Positions 33,053 to 46,300 of a stretch of DNA of 64,000 nucleotides are shown in pieces. Each line of letters begins with the position of its first letter. Within the stretch, counting starts at the first letter, position 1. The DNA comes from Cadophora sp. MPI-SDFR-AT-0126 (Eukaryota; Ascomycota; Leotiomycetes; Helotiales; Ploettnerulaceae). The stretch is from contig JAGMVK010000004.1 in the NCBI GenBank assembly GCA_020747065.1, positions 1,612,001 to 1,676,000 on the forward strand, written 5' to 3'. The translations under genes were made by a program, and so were the position numbers. The notes beneath the pieces were generated by a model that was not told the DNA's origin, ran no database searches, and saw only the letters and a program-made list of their open reading frames with translations.

Positions 33053-36000
33053 TCAGTCCATCTTCAACTCGTCGCTTTCCTTGAGATGAATTTCGGTTAC
33101 TGGTTCCTCCACTTCAAGAGGATCGTCCTCAACTGCAGTGACGGAATATTCGGCTCTTTGGTAATGCATCGAGTTGGCACCTATAGTGTCGTAGATATCG
33201 TGTTGCAGAGCAACGGTATTTGCTATATCGGTGTCATCCATGTCAGGGACGGGGCTTGGGTCGACGAATGGACCATCATCGCCCTCCGCATCAGCGTCGG
33301 CAAAATCCGCCAAACGTCCCTCGAGCGATGACCGATCTGGCGACGAGCCATGATTGACGTCGTCGCTTCCAGCAAGTGAGCCTGCTCTGGAGTTCTGGTT
33401 GTAACCTTGAATTTCTAAATTCTTCAGGTTGCTAAAGCCGTTCTTGCCCCACTCAGACTCATTATACGCTGGAGGACGTTCGTCGCGCATGTCGATGCCT
33501 TCATCGTCTTCGATGCTTGGTTGAAGGGCGCCTGAGCCATAGCCAGACTCAGGGGCATGCGATAGAGCTGAAGGGTCAATTGTCATCATCTGCTCGCCAT
33601 GGAAACCAGGACGATGGCGAGCTGCTCCTACTCCGGTCAAAGCGCTCGACGACCCATGTAGGGAGGAGTTTCCGACGAGGCCCTTGCCTTCCCCCGAATC
33701 AGAAGCATCGTCATCAGAGTCTTGAGGAGACAAATCATTATCAAAATCCCGCACAATCTGCGCGATTCTTGGCCCACCAAGTGGCACGTCTGATCTTCGT
33801 CGGTAAAACAATAGATATGCACTCGACGAAACAATCCTAGACAAATCCTTTTGCTTTGCAACGGAACCGTCTACACGTTATTAGTAAATCAATTATTAGA
33901 AGATGATGTGTCTTCTCACCATTGTACTCATACCACTCGTTGTCCTTATAGTTCTTGGCAAAAGCAGTGTAGTGACCACCCCCAAGTCCTCCCCAGTGAT
34001 CGTCGACAGCGAAGAGGTCATAGAGCTCCTGCTTACCATCTTCGGTTTCGATAACTCGTGAGCTGAGGTCCAAGCCATCAAGGGGAAAGTCGACTAGGAC
34101 ATCCAATTTATCTCGACGCCATCCACTGGAGCTGAAGCGCTTCAGGTGCATGATGAGAATGTCGGGTGTTTTCCAAAGCTCAAACTTTTTGCTTGCGCGC
34201 TTGTGCTCCTTGCATCGAGGACAATACCAGGTGTCCATTTCGGAAAGGATTTCCTCTTTACCAAACTCGTCAAGGCAGTCATCCAGCGTGATCCCATTCT
34301 TTCTCCTAAGCGAACGCGATGCCTGAAGGGCTTCCAATTCCGGATCTTCTAGAGCCCTGGGGTGTTTCCAGGTTGGCATACCTCGCAGGTCATCATCAGA
34401 GTTCTCGCCAGCGAACAATGCTTCCCAGGCCTCGCTGTACCAATCAACCACTATGATTTCACCGAGACGCACCAGAGGTCCGTTGTCGGGAGCATCTTGC
34501 TCGACTTCCTCATGAGTCGGAAACCTCCGTCCTTGCTGATTGCCCTTCTTTGAGTAAGTTTTGATTTTATGATTGCGACGCCTAGTGTGACCTACGCTGA
34601 CCCCAGACTTTGGTCCAGCCGGTCGAACAGGAAGAACCTAGTCTTCAGTCAGAAGACATTTCTAAAATTGACGAGTGGGGAGATGTGATTCCGTGTTTTT
34701 GCACTTTCAAGGGCAAGAGAGAAGAAACTTACTTGGGGTATTGCCATCGCAGGGATATTGTCATCATCCTCTTCGCTCGACTCATCATTCATTCGTGTCG
34801 GCCCATTGATCCCGTTACTACTCTCTGAGCCCGTGGGACTACCTGCAGCATCGGAACCATCATTTGACTCGGTATCTTGAGACTGAATACGAGAAGAAAG
34901 GCTCGGGTAAGTTTTGTCTTCGTCCACAGTCGACCAGCCAATGGGAATCATCTCCTTGCCATTGGAGAAGTAGGATAACCTGAATAAATTCTGTAGAGAT
35001 GGGTCGAGATGGGAGCCGGGAGTCATGAATGCAGGACGGCGCTTGTTGAAAGTTTCCAGGGGATAAGGATTTGCTGCGGCTTCTTTCATTGTTACGTCCA
35101 CAAGCTCATCTTCGCCATCAATGGAGTTAGCGACAACTTTGCTGTCCCCTGAAGAATCAGCATCAGAGCCTGTTGTGAGGACGATATCTGCATCAACTCC
35201 ATCGGCAGCATTGGCTTCAACATCGTCGTCATCGAGAAAATCTTTGTGGGTTGTCAAGTTGGCTACCTTCTCAAGGATCTTACGTTGAATGGTATCCATG
35301 TCCCGAGCCTAACGCAAACATGTCAGGCAAATTGGGATGGAGTAGCGAAACTGGGTTACGTACCTCTTCCGGTGTGAGCATGATACAGAATGGAATCCCA
35401 GTCAACTCCCAAGGCTTCTTTGGCGAGAATCTATTCGGGCTATCTTTTGGCTTGGGACGGCGATGGAATACGGGAACAAGCATGTGCTCAGCGATTTCAT
35501 CATCCCAGTCCGGGATCTCATCTTCCTCAGAATCGTTGTTTGAGTACTTGCCGCTCTTCTTCTTTGCCTTGCGTGGAGGGGGCCAATTGGTGGGCTTGTC
35601 TTCCAGCTCATAAACTGCGACGATATCGGTGTGGGTGATCTCCTCCGATGCTACATTGAAGTCACTGTAGTGCTTGTACCACTTGGACTTAAACTCTTCA
35701 ACTACGAATAGGCGACCGGTAGGCACACCTACGCGCTTCGAGATGAATTCTTTCAAGCTGAGAATGCTTGCATTCTTATCAATATCAACAGAAATGGTGA
35801 CAGGCTTATCGTTGAGTGGAAAGAAGAGGACGTTGTGTTGCCAAGAACTATGAATCGGTAATTGGAGTGTTAAGTTGTTGAATGGGTCGAAGGTGATGCT
35901 GACTTTAGAACATGTCGGGCAGACAAGTGTCGACTTGTACATCCCGGTGAACAAATCTGCAATTACCGAGTCGTCGCGTTTCTTGGTAATATCCCAAACC

Positions 36001-38388
36001 TTGGCAGCCATCTCTCGAATTGCCTCGGGATTGTTCACCATTTCATCAGTCGAATCTGGCTTCTCGATATATGGTTTCTTCTTGACTCGACTCAAGTCTT
36101 CTTGAAGGCCATCGAGGAGAAATCCCAGGAACTCCTGGGAGTCCTGCTGGCCATATCCTGCGAATTGGGCTCGCCATTTCCCGATGACGGCTTTGAAGTT
36201 TCGAGGAGCAACGCAATTCGGTGTCGGGTCTCTGTAGATCTCTTGCAATAGTCTCTCGTACGCTGTGGCAACTTCTCCATTATTGCCCAGTGCATTGTCT
36301 GCATTCAATTCCAACATGGCACAACCTGACAGGAAATATTTGGTCAGTTCCTCCACACTACGGACACATTGCAATGCAGAGTTCATATAGCAGGTATTTC
36401 CAAGATTACTCAAACCAACAGTCCCTTGTGTTCGTCCCGACTTTTGTGTTCGACCTCGAGTCATTGGGCCCGATGGAGTTGGACTATTGCGGCCGCTATT
36501 AGATTGACTGTTGGATCCATTCATATTGAAACCTGTCGTACGAGTCAAGGAATTAGATGTTGTCTTGCCTTGCGGAGGAAAATAGCCGGTCAACCAAACA
36601 CCCTTCCTGACTTCTTCTTCCAATACTATGTTCTGGTCAGCGGCAAGGCCAACCAAGGCTAGGTTCATGCTCCCGTTGTAGTTGGGATTAGCCGAATGAT
36701 CCCCGTCGGGAACCAGGTCTCTCTGAACAGGTTTATCTAGTTTGAAGAATGTGGGGACATCAAGGAGGAGCTTGGTCCAGGAGTGCTGAGGGTTTCGTGT
36801 ATCTGGGGCAGAAACATCACCATTAACTGGAGAAGCAGGTCTGGATGATGGAGGCGTGGCTGTATTTGCCACTGCAGCACTTGGCTCCGCAGCAAGCTGC
36901 AGTCTGGGGACAGTCCAAACACGAGTCTTCGTCTTTAAATCGATGTGTGCCGACTTCTTGATCATCCTCAGGAAATCGACATACTTGGTGGAAGTGCTGA
37001 GCACAAATACGGGGGCGTTGGGGTTTTCGACTTTGAGTTTCTGTGAGAGTAAAATAGGACTTCCCTGCTTATGCAGCCGGTGAATAGTGAAGATCGGAGG
37101 ATTGAATTCGAACAGGAAATTCGGTTCAGCTCCGGGTTGGCTTGTGTTGTGGGCGAATCTTTCAATGGGTAGCGATCCAGGCATCAAACCGTACCACTCT
37201 ACAATGAGTCCCCAGGAATCCGGGCCAAAAAGCATAAAATCGCCCATTCCTACTCCAGGCTTCAGCTGAACAAACTCTTGGCCTGTGTAGTCTTTGATGA
37301 TTTGTTGAACGATGTCCGAATTGTCAATTGGTCCGATCTCCCCTTCGGGCTCAACTTTGCTCTTTTTTCTTGCTTCTGTGCCTCGAGAAGTAACCTTTTC
37401 CATCCATCGAGTCGATACCAAGAACGCATTTTTCCCTTCCGTGAGCTTCTCTTGTCTCCAAGCGTCGATCATGGAGGTAATGGTTGCAATTTGCCAGTCA
37501 ATGGATGGAATATCTGTAATGATCAGTCAGTAATTGCCGGTAATAAAGAAACTTGAAATCCTGAGCAAATACAGGAAAAACATACTAGACTTTGCGGAAT
37601 CCTCATTCGCTTGTCCTGTCCCATCCTTTGAGCCAGCTGCTCCATCTACCTGAACCTCGTTTCTCAGCATGTCAACTGACTGTGCTCTGTTTCTAGAATC
37701 CTGCTTATCGTTTGCAGACTCTGGTGGATCCGACTCCGGGACCATGATCATATCAACATCGTCCTTTGAACTTGAAGAAACCTCAGCCTCCAGATCCGAT
37801 GCTCGTCGCTTCAAAGGTGACGATGACCGCTGGGGAAGATCTGCGGCACCTCCCATGATAGCCCTATGCGAGAAGTGACGAACAGGGGATTGTCCTCTGG
37901 TATCCTGGTCGTTGGGTGCGAGGGAAGAATTTCTCACGACGTCTGGGTCCCCACCTCTCTCGCCTTCCAGCGAGAGACTGGCGTACGCTGCACTCGGAGA
38001 GCTCGCCGCAGAGGACGTGTTATCGACAGCTCCCAGTGATGAGGAGGTCTGCAGGTGCGAGGGTATGTGTGGGGGAAGGGCTGTATCGGAGGGGGAGGGG
38101 ATCTCGAATCGCGGTACTTCGCTGGCCTGTGATTCTGAATCTTCAACGGAATTCAGTGGGATGTCAGGGTTGTTATCGGTCTGCGGCGAGAGCTTTCTTT
38201 TCTTTGTGGAAGACGTCGTGCCGATGAGCTGCCTTTGCAGCTCTGAATTGCGCGTTGGGGGGCAAGAAGCAGGAAAAGACTGGAAGGTTCCTGGGTATGT
38301 ATAGTGGGTGGTGGAGTGACAGATGGCGAGGCTGCAGGAACAGACAGACTGCGGTTGATTAGGACAACGGCTGTGGGGACTGCAACAT
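33053..38388 (-). CDS. UBP12: DUSP-containing ubiquitin carboxyl-terminal hydrolase (UBP12/USP15-like)
   Basis: Exons supported by frame and splice sites: from about 38331 to 37586, then 35364-37513, 34733-35308, 33920-34637 and 33053-33870 (introns 72, 55, 95, 49 nt). The DUSP domain follows DWQIATITSMIDAW. The Cys box is GLSNLGNTCYMNSALQC; a ubiquitin-like insert lies around SVDIDKNASILSLKEF, and CPTCSKVS and CPRCKEHK are the two halves of the zinc ribbon. The His box is GGHYTAFAKNYKDNEWYEYND, and the last exon adds SSSAYLLFYRRRSD plus a long acidic tail. It removes ubiquitin from proteins. The 5' end is uncertain: the frame stays open upstream with an NLS-like TKKRKL, but the first in-frame ATG is only at 37856 (1510 aa). 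A 20-nt first exon at 38388-38369 (donor GTTGTC, 37-nt intron) would supply an ATG in phase, but that donor is weak. Confidence 0.85.
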
Positions 38389-40114
38389 CGAGGCCGCTGA
38401 GTAGTAAGGAAGGCGTTTTATGGTGCGGCTGTATGGTCCAAAGGGGGCAAATTCGAAGTTGAAGGCGAAAGTCGTTGTAAATGTTGAGTTGGGGGAAGGA
38501 GATCAGGATGGATGATCAATTGCAGTGTTCTGTTTTCACCAGCCAGGGCGAGGGCGGGCTGAGCTGCCGTGCGCTTCCAGTGTGGTCTAGCGCGAATCGA
38601 GCGGGCCTTGGCGCCCTGAATGCCCTGGACGCCTGACGATATCCACTACAACCAAACATAGACACGGTGAACTATCAACACTTGCGAGCACCCAGGCACA
38701 GGCACAAGCACGAGATCAGTTTGCAAAGGACGAACAGCTTCTGTAGAACGTGAATTACAGATGAAGTGAGTCTCGAGAAAGAACTACTTCAGTGGATGGC
38801 TGTCGCTTTTAGTACCTGTGTGGCTCTCCTTCCTCTGACGATCTGCTGACCTGAATCATGTTCCCTCATCAGCATCACCTGTTTCGGGTCTTTTCGCGTT
38901 CGAATTCACTCCTGTCCTTGTCTCGAGTGAGATAATGGGTAATATTAACAGCACATTCGTCTCCCGGCTATTTTCTGTATTGTTTGCGTCTTTCGACACG
39001 TTGAACAACCATGGATTTTGGCTGCCTACCTCTCCTCAGCTTTCTCACTTTCAAGCTATCTCGGGTCACAGATTCCAGGTTGGGAGACATGTATCCCCAA
39101 GAGAGCCGAAGAAAGATGGGTTTCTTACACGAATTTTGCTGCTTTGATGTTGTTTGATGTTATCCTGCATCGTTAAAAGGCTCCTTGGTAGTCCGGACAG
39201 AGCCATAAACATTGCAATATAGCGCGTCATCCAGTATAACCCTATACAACGCCCTTTACCTTCTCGCGACGCTGAGCAGTGGCATGATCTTGGATATCAC
39301 ATCTTGGGTTCTGTTGCGGGCAAGCAAATCTGAAGATCAAGGCATATTTCTTTCGGTATCATTCAATATTGTACAGAAATTGTACCTTATTATTGCAGCA
39401 ATGCAGGAACATCACGTTGGCAGTGAAGTCAGTTCATACAGAGGTTCCCTGTCTTGGAAGCAATACTGGCACCATACCTAACGTTCCTCAAGTGAATGAA
39501 GTCCTGAAGGCCAATAATCTAGGTATGGAAAGATCTTCTTATTCTAAGGTATCCATCTATTTATACATCCCAAAGCCCCAATCGAAGAAACGAAGTGTTG
39601 TATGCATCTCACCCCATCCCATATCACAAATCAATCCGTGTTTCCAAAGCCTGTCCCTATAGACACAACACCAGAATCAGAATCAGAAACACGCGACACC
39701 TCGTCAAAGCCCATCAAGTGATGGTGCCTTCCTGTTTTGCACAACCAGTTAGACTTATAATATACACATATCTTCTGTAAAATGCTGTTGGCTATCTTCT
39801 CATGGCATCAAGCCTTAGCAAGGTTGTCGCCAGAATTTTCAAGTTATATCGTTCCAGCATATCGTGTTTTCGGGAGGTAAACCAAAACCGGCCAGTTCAT
39901 GCCGGCCAGGCGTACATGCCTCTTCGTTCGTCCAGCGTCGTGTTGTTGCATTAAAGATTTCCAATTATACCGTCCATTTCATTGTGGCTTATTTTGTTTG
40001 CCAGCACCACCAGTGGCGTACCCCCAAAGCTCAAACATCTTTCTTTTCACTTGCTTCACAACGACGCAGCCTAAGCATTTGCTTGATTTCAAAATCAAGC
40101 CTGAGGGTCAAGCA
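38389..40114. other. Intergenic region, promoter side of UBP12
   Basis: About 1.7 kb upstream of the UBP12 gene and downstream of the membrane protein gene. The only ORF of note is 38935-39147 (+), discussed under rejected items. No repeats or RNA genes recognised. Confidence 0.4.
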
Positions 40115-41602
40115 TCAGCTGTAAACATCCTTCTCACTCCTTTCTGGAATGTCCCTCTCAGTCTCTGGAAACACTCCACTACTAGCCCTCGTGCTATGCA
40201 ACACCCCAGCACGTCCATTATCCGCACCATTTCCACCCGCAACACCGAGTCCAGCCTTCCTCTCCCGCTCCGTATCCCTCTCACCACTACTATCACTCTC
40301 CTCGTCTCCCTCCCGATCCCCCTCTCCACCTTCTTTCTCATCCCCACTCCTCTTCTCCTCAAACATCTCACTCCCCAAGCTCTCTGTTCCCTCGCCCCCT
40401 TCACTCCTCTGCACAGCAATGACCGGCAATCCCAACCTATCCGCCTGCGCCCTACCACTAGCCTCTCTCTCCATCTCCGCCTGACTCCGTAATGCCTCAT
40501 GATAAAGCGGCATACTACTCTGCCTCACCAACGCCGGTCTGTCACTTCCCAATCTCTCCATACTAGGTCTCGGTCCAAAGGTAGTAGCAGAACCAGCTCC
40601 AGCTGTAGCTGGCCGCTGCGGTGGAGTCCCAGCTCCAACCACAATCCCGGTTTCCTTCTCCTTCCCTTTCGGCGTCGGACTGGGCGTTGCACTTGGACTC
40701 TTCCCAAAAATGCTCATACTGGGCAAGCCCAGCCCTCTGAATGGCGGGATCCTAGGAGGTGGAGTGGGAGCCCCAACAGGTGCCGATGAACTCCTAAAGA
40801 ATACTCTTCGCGGCGTACTAATCGTTGGGCCTGATACAGCCCCAGCTGCTGCACCCCCACCAGCAGTAGCGCCAACAGTTAACCCCGCCGCCAATGCCCT
40901 CCTATTACTATCCGCCGTGCCACCTCTCGGCCCCATACTCAGACTCGTTTCTCTCATATGACTAGGCGGTAGATTCGGCGCCGACGCGCTGCTCTGAAAG
41001 TTCGACCCGCCAGCAGAGAAATTCGGCGCAGGTCGAGGAGCGAGTGACGTAAAAGGCGGACTTTCGTCATCTGAATGCGGATTCTTCCTCCGGCGACGGA
41101 TATACAAGATGAAGATTGTGAGCAGTGCGGCGATGAGGAGGAGGGAGAGCGTGCCGAGGACTAGAGACACGGTGATGTTGGTGCGTGAGAGTGTAGCGTT
41201 CGAGCGGAGCAGTGAGGATTGGCCGGCTATTGCTGAAGTGGCGGCTGGGTTGGGGAGGGGCGTGACGGAAAGGGAAAGTGTAGTTGAGGTTTCTGTGACT
41301 GTGGATATGACGTTTGTTGATGTATTCGTTGTGGTGATGGTTGTGACGCTAGTGGGCTGAACAGTCACAAGTGAAGTGACAGTTGTGGAACTAGGTGGTG
41401 GAAAAGGAAGCGTGACCGTAAAGTCTGTAGGTGTTGGTGGTGGTGTGGATGTCGGTATACCAGGGGGAACTGAAGTTGGAATAGGTATTGGGACTGGAGG
41501 TGACGCAGTAGGTGAGAAACCAGGAGGAGGGGGTTGTGGGGTGATAGATGGGAAAGGCCATCCACCGCCCCATCCCGGCGGTAGGAAACCATTGAATGAC
41601 AT
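40115..41602 (-). CDS. Proline/Ser/Thr-rich single-pass membrane protein, function unknown
   Basis: Single exon, 495 aa, ATG at 41602. Residues 1-70 are proline-rich (PQPPPPGF, TSTPPPTPTDF). Residues 70-143 are mainly Ser, Thr and Val with N-x-S/T sites, as in O-glycosylated cell-surface stalks. One strong membrane span lies at about 145-168 (VSLVLGTLSLLLIAALLTIF) and is followed by IRRRRK, a stop-transfer signal placing the tail in the cytosol. The tail (~325 aa) is Gly/Ala/Ser/Pro-rich, then acidic and Glu/Gly/Arg-rich near 420-470. There is no N-terminal signal peptide, so the single span would act as signal-anchor with the N-terminus outside. The architecture resembles Mid2/Wsc-type wall sensors and other fungal TM proteins, but no Wsc or cysteine-rich domain is present. 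I cannot name a family. Confidence 0.75.
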   Translation of the reverse strand: MSFNGFLPPGWGGGWPFPSITPQPPPPGFSPTASPPVPIPIPTSVPPGIPTSTPPPTPTDFTVTLPFPPPSSTTVTSLVTVQPTSVTTITTTNTSTNVISTVTETSTTLSLSVTPLPNPAATSAIAGQSSLLRSNATLSRTNITVSLVLGTLSLLLIAALLTIFILYIRRRRKNPHSDDESPPFTSLAPRPAPNFSAGGSNFQSSASAPNLPPSHMRETSLSMGPRGGTADSNRRALAAGLTVGATAGGGAAAGAVSGPTISTPRRVFFRSSSAPVGAPTPPPRIPPFRGLGLPSMSIFGKSPSATPSPTPKGKEKETGIVVGAGTPPQRPATAGAGSATTFGPRPSMERLGSDRPALVRQSSMPLYHEALRSQAEMEREASGRAQADRLGLPVIAVQRSEGGEGTESLGSEMFEEKRSGDEKEGGEGDREGDEESDSSGERDTERERKAGLGVAGGNGADNGRAGVLHSTRASSGVFPETERDIPERSEKDVYS

Positions 41603-43329
41603 TCAAGGATATGTTTCGTTGTTACAGTGTTCGCGTTTTCTCTCGTTTCTTAGATTCGAAGCTTCCAGCCTGTGGAAAGCAAGGAGAGGCTATTGATAGC
41701 ATGTAGTTTCGATAGAAAGAAAGGTGTTAAATATCATAAATGAATGTGTGATCCGGCACTCAAAAGAGTGTAAGCTTCCCAGCAGCAGCTGAAGGAAGGG
41801 GAGGTATGCTAAAAGAGTGTGTCGAGCAACATTTCGAGAACGACGGTGAAGCAGCAGTAACTGAATCGGAGACCCAGTGTTGTTCGTAGGTGTGTTTCCC
41901 CTGTATGAGACAAACTAAACCGCACTGAACTGAGCCGGAATCAGAACAGCACGGAAGAATAAGTTCTAGCGTTCTGTTCAACGAGAGGAAAAACCAGACA
42001 GAATCGCCAGATGAATGTCGGTAATATCCTCAGACGAGATATCAACGAGTGAGCAAACGCAACGAATGTACGAACGAATGAACGACACAGCAGCATGCAA
42101 GCGTGAAGCAAGAAACCAGAAGGAAGAAAGGAAAGAGAAAAACGAGAACCAGTCGGGCTCATGGAGGGTAAATGTCAAGAACGAAATGGAATAATAACAC
42201 ACGCACTAAGGAATGAACGAGCGAACTTTCTTTCTCGGGACGGACTCGGCAGCATACCCGTGAAGACAGGGTAAGGGAAAGCAATAATATCGTATTATGC
42301 TGCTATTCCCTGATATCATAGCTGATGACATCGGAGTCGTTGTTCCCCAGCCAAGAAAGCATATGATGCAGTAGTAATGACTGACGATCGGCTGCAGTCT
42401 GCAGGATAAGAGGCGGTCCACAGGTACAGGACTTCGTCATTACAAAGACCCTAGTACCCCAGGATCGATATCAAATCCTCAACCTCAGTCCTCGCACAAG
42501 AGCAGTAGAAGCTAGATCCGAACCTTCCTCCTCACGATCAACCAGTCATGCTGTACGACCTACCGTACATACTTACCTGGCTGACAAGAAGCTAGTCGAC
42601 TCCCCACATCCCCAGTCGTCCGTACTATATGGCAAGCTGTAAGTAATGCATGCAAAGCCCATCATCGCCAGAGCGACAGCCCGACATCAGACGACATCAA
42701 GCCAACCCTACTCCCTATCCCAGCCCATGGAAGCTTCTCTGCAAGCCATCAAAAGCAGACTCATCATCCGAAGCTGCGGGTCTCAGACCTCACCATCAAG
42801 CGGTCGAATAGCCATTCTCCAAAGCTCTCAAGCAGAGATCATGCATGACAACTGACAATTCCAAACAAGCAAAGTCTGCTACCACGTGACGTTCATCCGA
42901 GCTGCCTCAGATCGCCACAAGGTTGTCAGAGCCGATGAGACGCCCGCACGGCGATCTCAGCACTCGGAGACGTTGAATGCCGGAGAGAGAAGATGGGACG
43001 GACCGCATTCGATGGTACTGCATAGCCCAGGAGCGCTAATCGAGATTGAAGATTGCCCGAAGGAGGGAAGCGCTGTATCAAGTTCTTCGGATTTCCGTTC
43101 GGGGCCTGCCGTCAGGCTTCGTTCTCATGCTCACCACACTTAACACTTCAAATTCGCAGTCGAAGAAGCTGCCTAGATTGGAAATTGATACTAAAATGCA
43201 TTGCTTTCTTACAAAACGCCTATATGAATGATCCTCAATTTACAAATGTTTGAATGCAAGTGTACACGCTTGACGCAAGTCGCAGCAAACCTTTCCCTCC
43301 CGGTAGAAAAAGTAAAGACCCACTTCTAA
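41603..43329. other. Intergenic region, no gene seen
   Basis: About 1.7 kb between the membrane-protein gene promoter (41603 upward) and the 3' end of ACC1. Short ORFs on both strands only. Purine/pyrimidine-skewed stretches near 42050-42180 could be a long 5' UTR of the membrane-protein gene. Confidence 0.4.
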
Positions 43330-46300
43330 TTATGCCTGGCTCAAAAACCTCAAGGCCTCTTCCCTTTCATTAGCAGGTAGCATGCTGAGCACCTGTTGCA
43401 CACCCTTCAAACCACCCTTGCTGTTTCCTCTCAGCAAGCTCGCAACATCAAAAGCGACACCCTCAGTCTTCAAAGACTCAACTTTCTCGTGCACAGTCTT
43501 TCTGTTCTCCTCATACCACATGGCAACTTCGCGATCGGCGTGCGAGAACTTGGGGATACCAGTCCATGCTGCGAGAGTCTCGAGATTGCGTGCTCGTGAT
43601 GCGAGAGGGTTCTTGGATGCAGATGCCATACGCTTCAAGATGTACTCCTCGTTCACACGACGGCGTACACGCCAGTAGAAGAATCTTCTCGACTCTCTCC
43701 ACACCAGAGATTGTCTGATAACATCCTTGGCCTTCATTCGGCCAGCGCGGTCGTGAAGATCGGCAAATTGCAATGAGACCTGCATGTAAACTGGGAGGAG
43801 CAATTGCTCACGGGCAGTGGCCTTGACCTTGACATCAGAGATTTGATCTGGGGTCAAGGACTTATCGGCCAATTGCTTGCGAAGCGCGCCGTACTCGGGG
43901 TCCAAGCGAGCCATGGTCTCGAGCTGCTTGTCTCTTCTGTATTTGATATTCACAATACCCTCTGGCTCCAAGACACCACCACGAGCATCCTCGTCAGCAT
44001 ACATTTCCATAAATTCTGGGTTGATCGTAGGATCGACGACGACCTGAAACAGTTAGCTAAGACCAAAATGAACATGTGCAGATTACTTACCCATGAACCA
44101 CCACGCAATTCTCCAAAAGGTGGGATATAGACAAAGATTGGCTGCTCATACTTGACAAGAGCATCGACAATGTAAGATCCGTATTTCAGGACCTCATTGT
44201 ACATATCACGCTGTCCACCCGAGAAACCTCTCCAGTTGGCCAAGATCATCAACGGCAATTGCTCGCCATTGTTGAAGTCCTTGATAGCTTGTGCGGTCTT
44301 GAATGCAGAATTCGGGTACCAGACTCCACCGGCCTCGTTCGTGATCTGTTCCATCGAATCCGGATTTGCGGGATCGGCAGGGGTGATATTCTCAACCGAG
44401 CGGGTCTCAACCGCAATCACACCCATGGGGATGCCGCCAAGTCGTGCACGGCCAACAACCACGGTCTTCGCCCAGCCTCCGAGAGTCTCGACGAAAGAGT
44501 CCTTGTCAAAAAGACCCGGCATGAATCCCTCGTCATCATCCTTACCAGCAATCAACCATCTCACGTCGTATGGTTGCTTGGGTGGAGGAGTGTAGACGAT
44601 GTCACGGTCCCAAGAGTCAACAGCTGGTCCGATTGGCAGTGGGCTGTTTCTCTTGTCTGGGACGTAGGCCATCCACTCAACAATCTTGGAGACACCCTCG
44701 AAATCATCATTGGCAGTCATGTGGGACACACCGTTCTTGTACATGATCTGAGTGCCACCAAGTTGCAAGTTGGACGTGTAGACTTCACGACCGAGCAGCT
44801 TGTTAATAGCCGGGGCACCGGTCAGAATGATAGGCTGGCCTTCGATTTGGATAGCTCTTTGTCCGAGACGGACCAAGTAGGCACCGATACCTGCAAAAGT
44901 CAGCTAAATACTTCTTATGCTCGGAAGAATACATACCAACTGATCGACAAGTGACCAAAGTGATGGTGAAGATGTCCTCGTAAGCCCTGCTAGTCGCACC
45001 AGCAATCAAACCAGAACCCTTCAGACATTCAACACCAAGACCATCCTCCGCACCAACGATGGTAACGATCTTATGTCTCACTTCACCATCCTCAGTGACC
45101 TCCTCGGTGATGACGTCCTTGCTCTTGCCGTCCTCGAATCGCTTCTTAGCGTCAGCCTTCAAGTACAAGTACTTGAAGCCAGCCTCTGGCTTCTCGGGGT
45201 TGTTCCATGCGATATTGAAATGAGGAATCAACTCCTCTGCCATGCCGATACGAGCACCAGAGTTGGCAGATAGATAGATACGGGGGATACCAAGTTTCCT
45301 CGCAAGCTCTGTACACTTGTTGAAGAATTGATCTTCCTTGGGTCCGAAACTACCGATCTTGAAAGTGATATCGTTTGCAACAATGACAAACTTTCGGCCT
45401 CGGGGATACTCTGGAGTTCTCGCAGTTACGATCCATCCAACCATTCCGTGAGTGTTGGTACCAGGCTCACGGAAAACTTCGGCGAGATTGTCCTTGTCAT
45501 CCAGTACAAGTTCGCTGTAGTCAATACACTCACCAGTTGGTGGTTGCTTATCTGCCAACGATGCGTGCTTGCTAACAGCCTTAACCCAGCTGGTCTGGAT
45601 GGCCTGTCTGAAGAGCTCTGGGAAATCGTAGACATATTGAGTACCCATGATGTGAGCCTTGTATCTCTTTGGCTGCAACCACTCCTTGGTAGGATATGGT
45701 GTGGATACAGGTCGCAAGTGCATGGAGCCGACCTTGGTGGTGCCTCCGATGCTCTGGAAGACCCAATCGCCACCCTTCTCGGACTTGCGCTCAGCATACA
45801 TCTCGACTTGAATGACATATCCAGAGGTGTTGGTGATGACAACACGCAATGGGTATGGCATACCAGTTGTGGGCTCCGTGCAGATGATGCGGATCTCAGC
45901 AGCGGTGACGCGGAGGCGCCAGAGACGACGGCCGAAGCGCTCCAAGAAGCCGCCGAGAGCCTTCTCAACCTCGGGTGGTTGGAGAGGGAAGACAGGAGAA
46001 AAGTTGATGAAGATGTGGTTAAGATCAGAGTTGTTGTTGCCGATGATCTCTAGGGCATCGAGGAGGTCGTTCATGAGTCTGTCAGACTCGGAGATGAGGT
46101 ACTCTGCAGTTGGAATCTCATCACGAAGTCTGCCAGGTCGAACAACGGCACGAGTAAAGTATCGCTTGTCGCCCTCAACATCTTTGCCAGTCGCCTCATA
46201 AATGTGGATATTGCGATTCTCGGTGAAGACTGGCTTGATGTTGAACTTGGAAAGTCTCCCAAGTTCAAGTTGAAAGGCCAAAGCAGGCTCAATGTGTCGA

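Noticed and set aside
38935..39147. ORF of 70 codons beginning MGNINSTF, fitting an N-myristoylation signal as in small GTPases.
   Set aside because: No GTPase motif follows in any frame nearby; probably chance.
39899..40492. Plus-strand ORF of 197 codons.
   Set aside because: Antisense shadow of the Pro/Ser/Thr-rich membrane protein gene; composition mirrors the repeats on the other strand.
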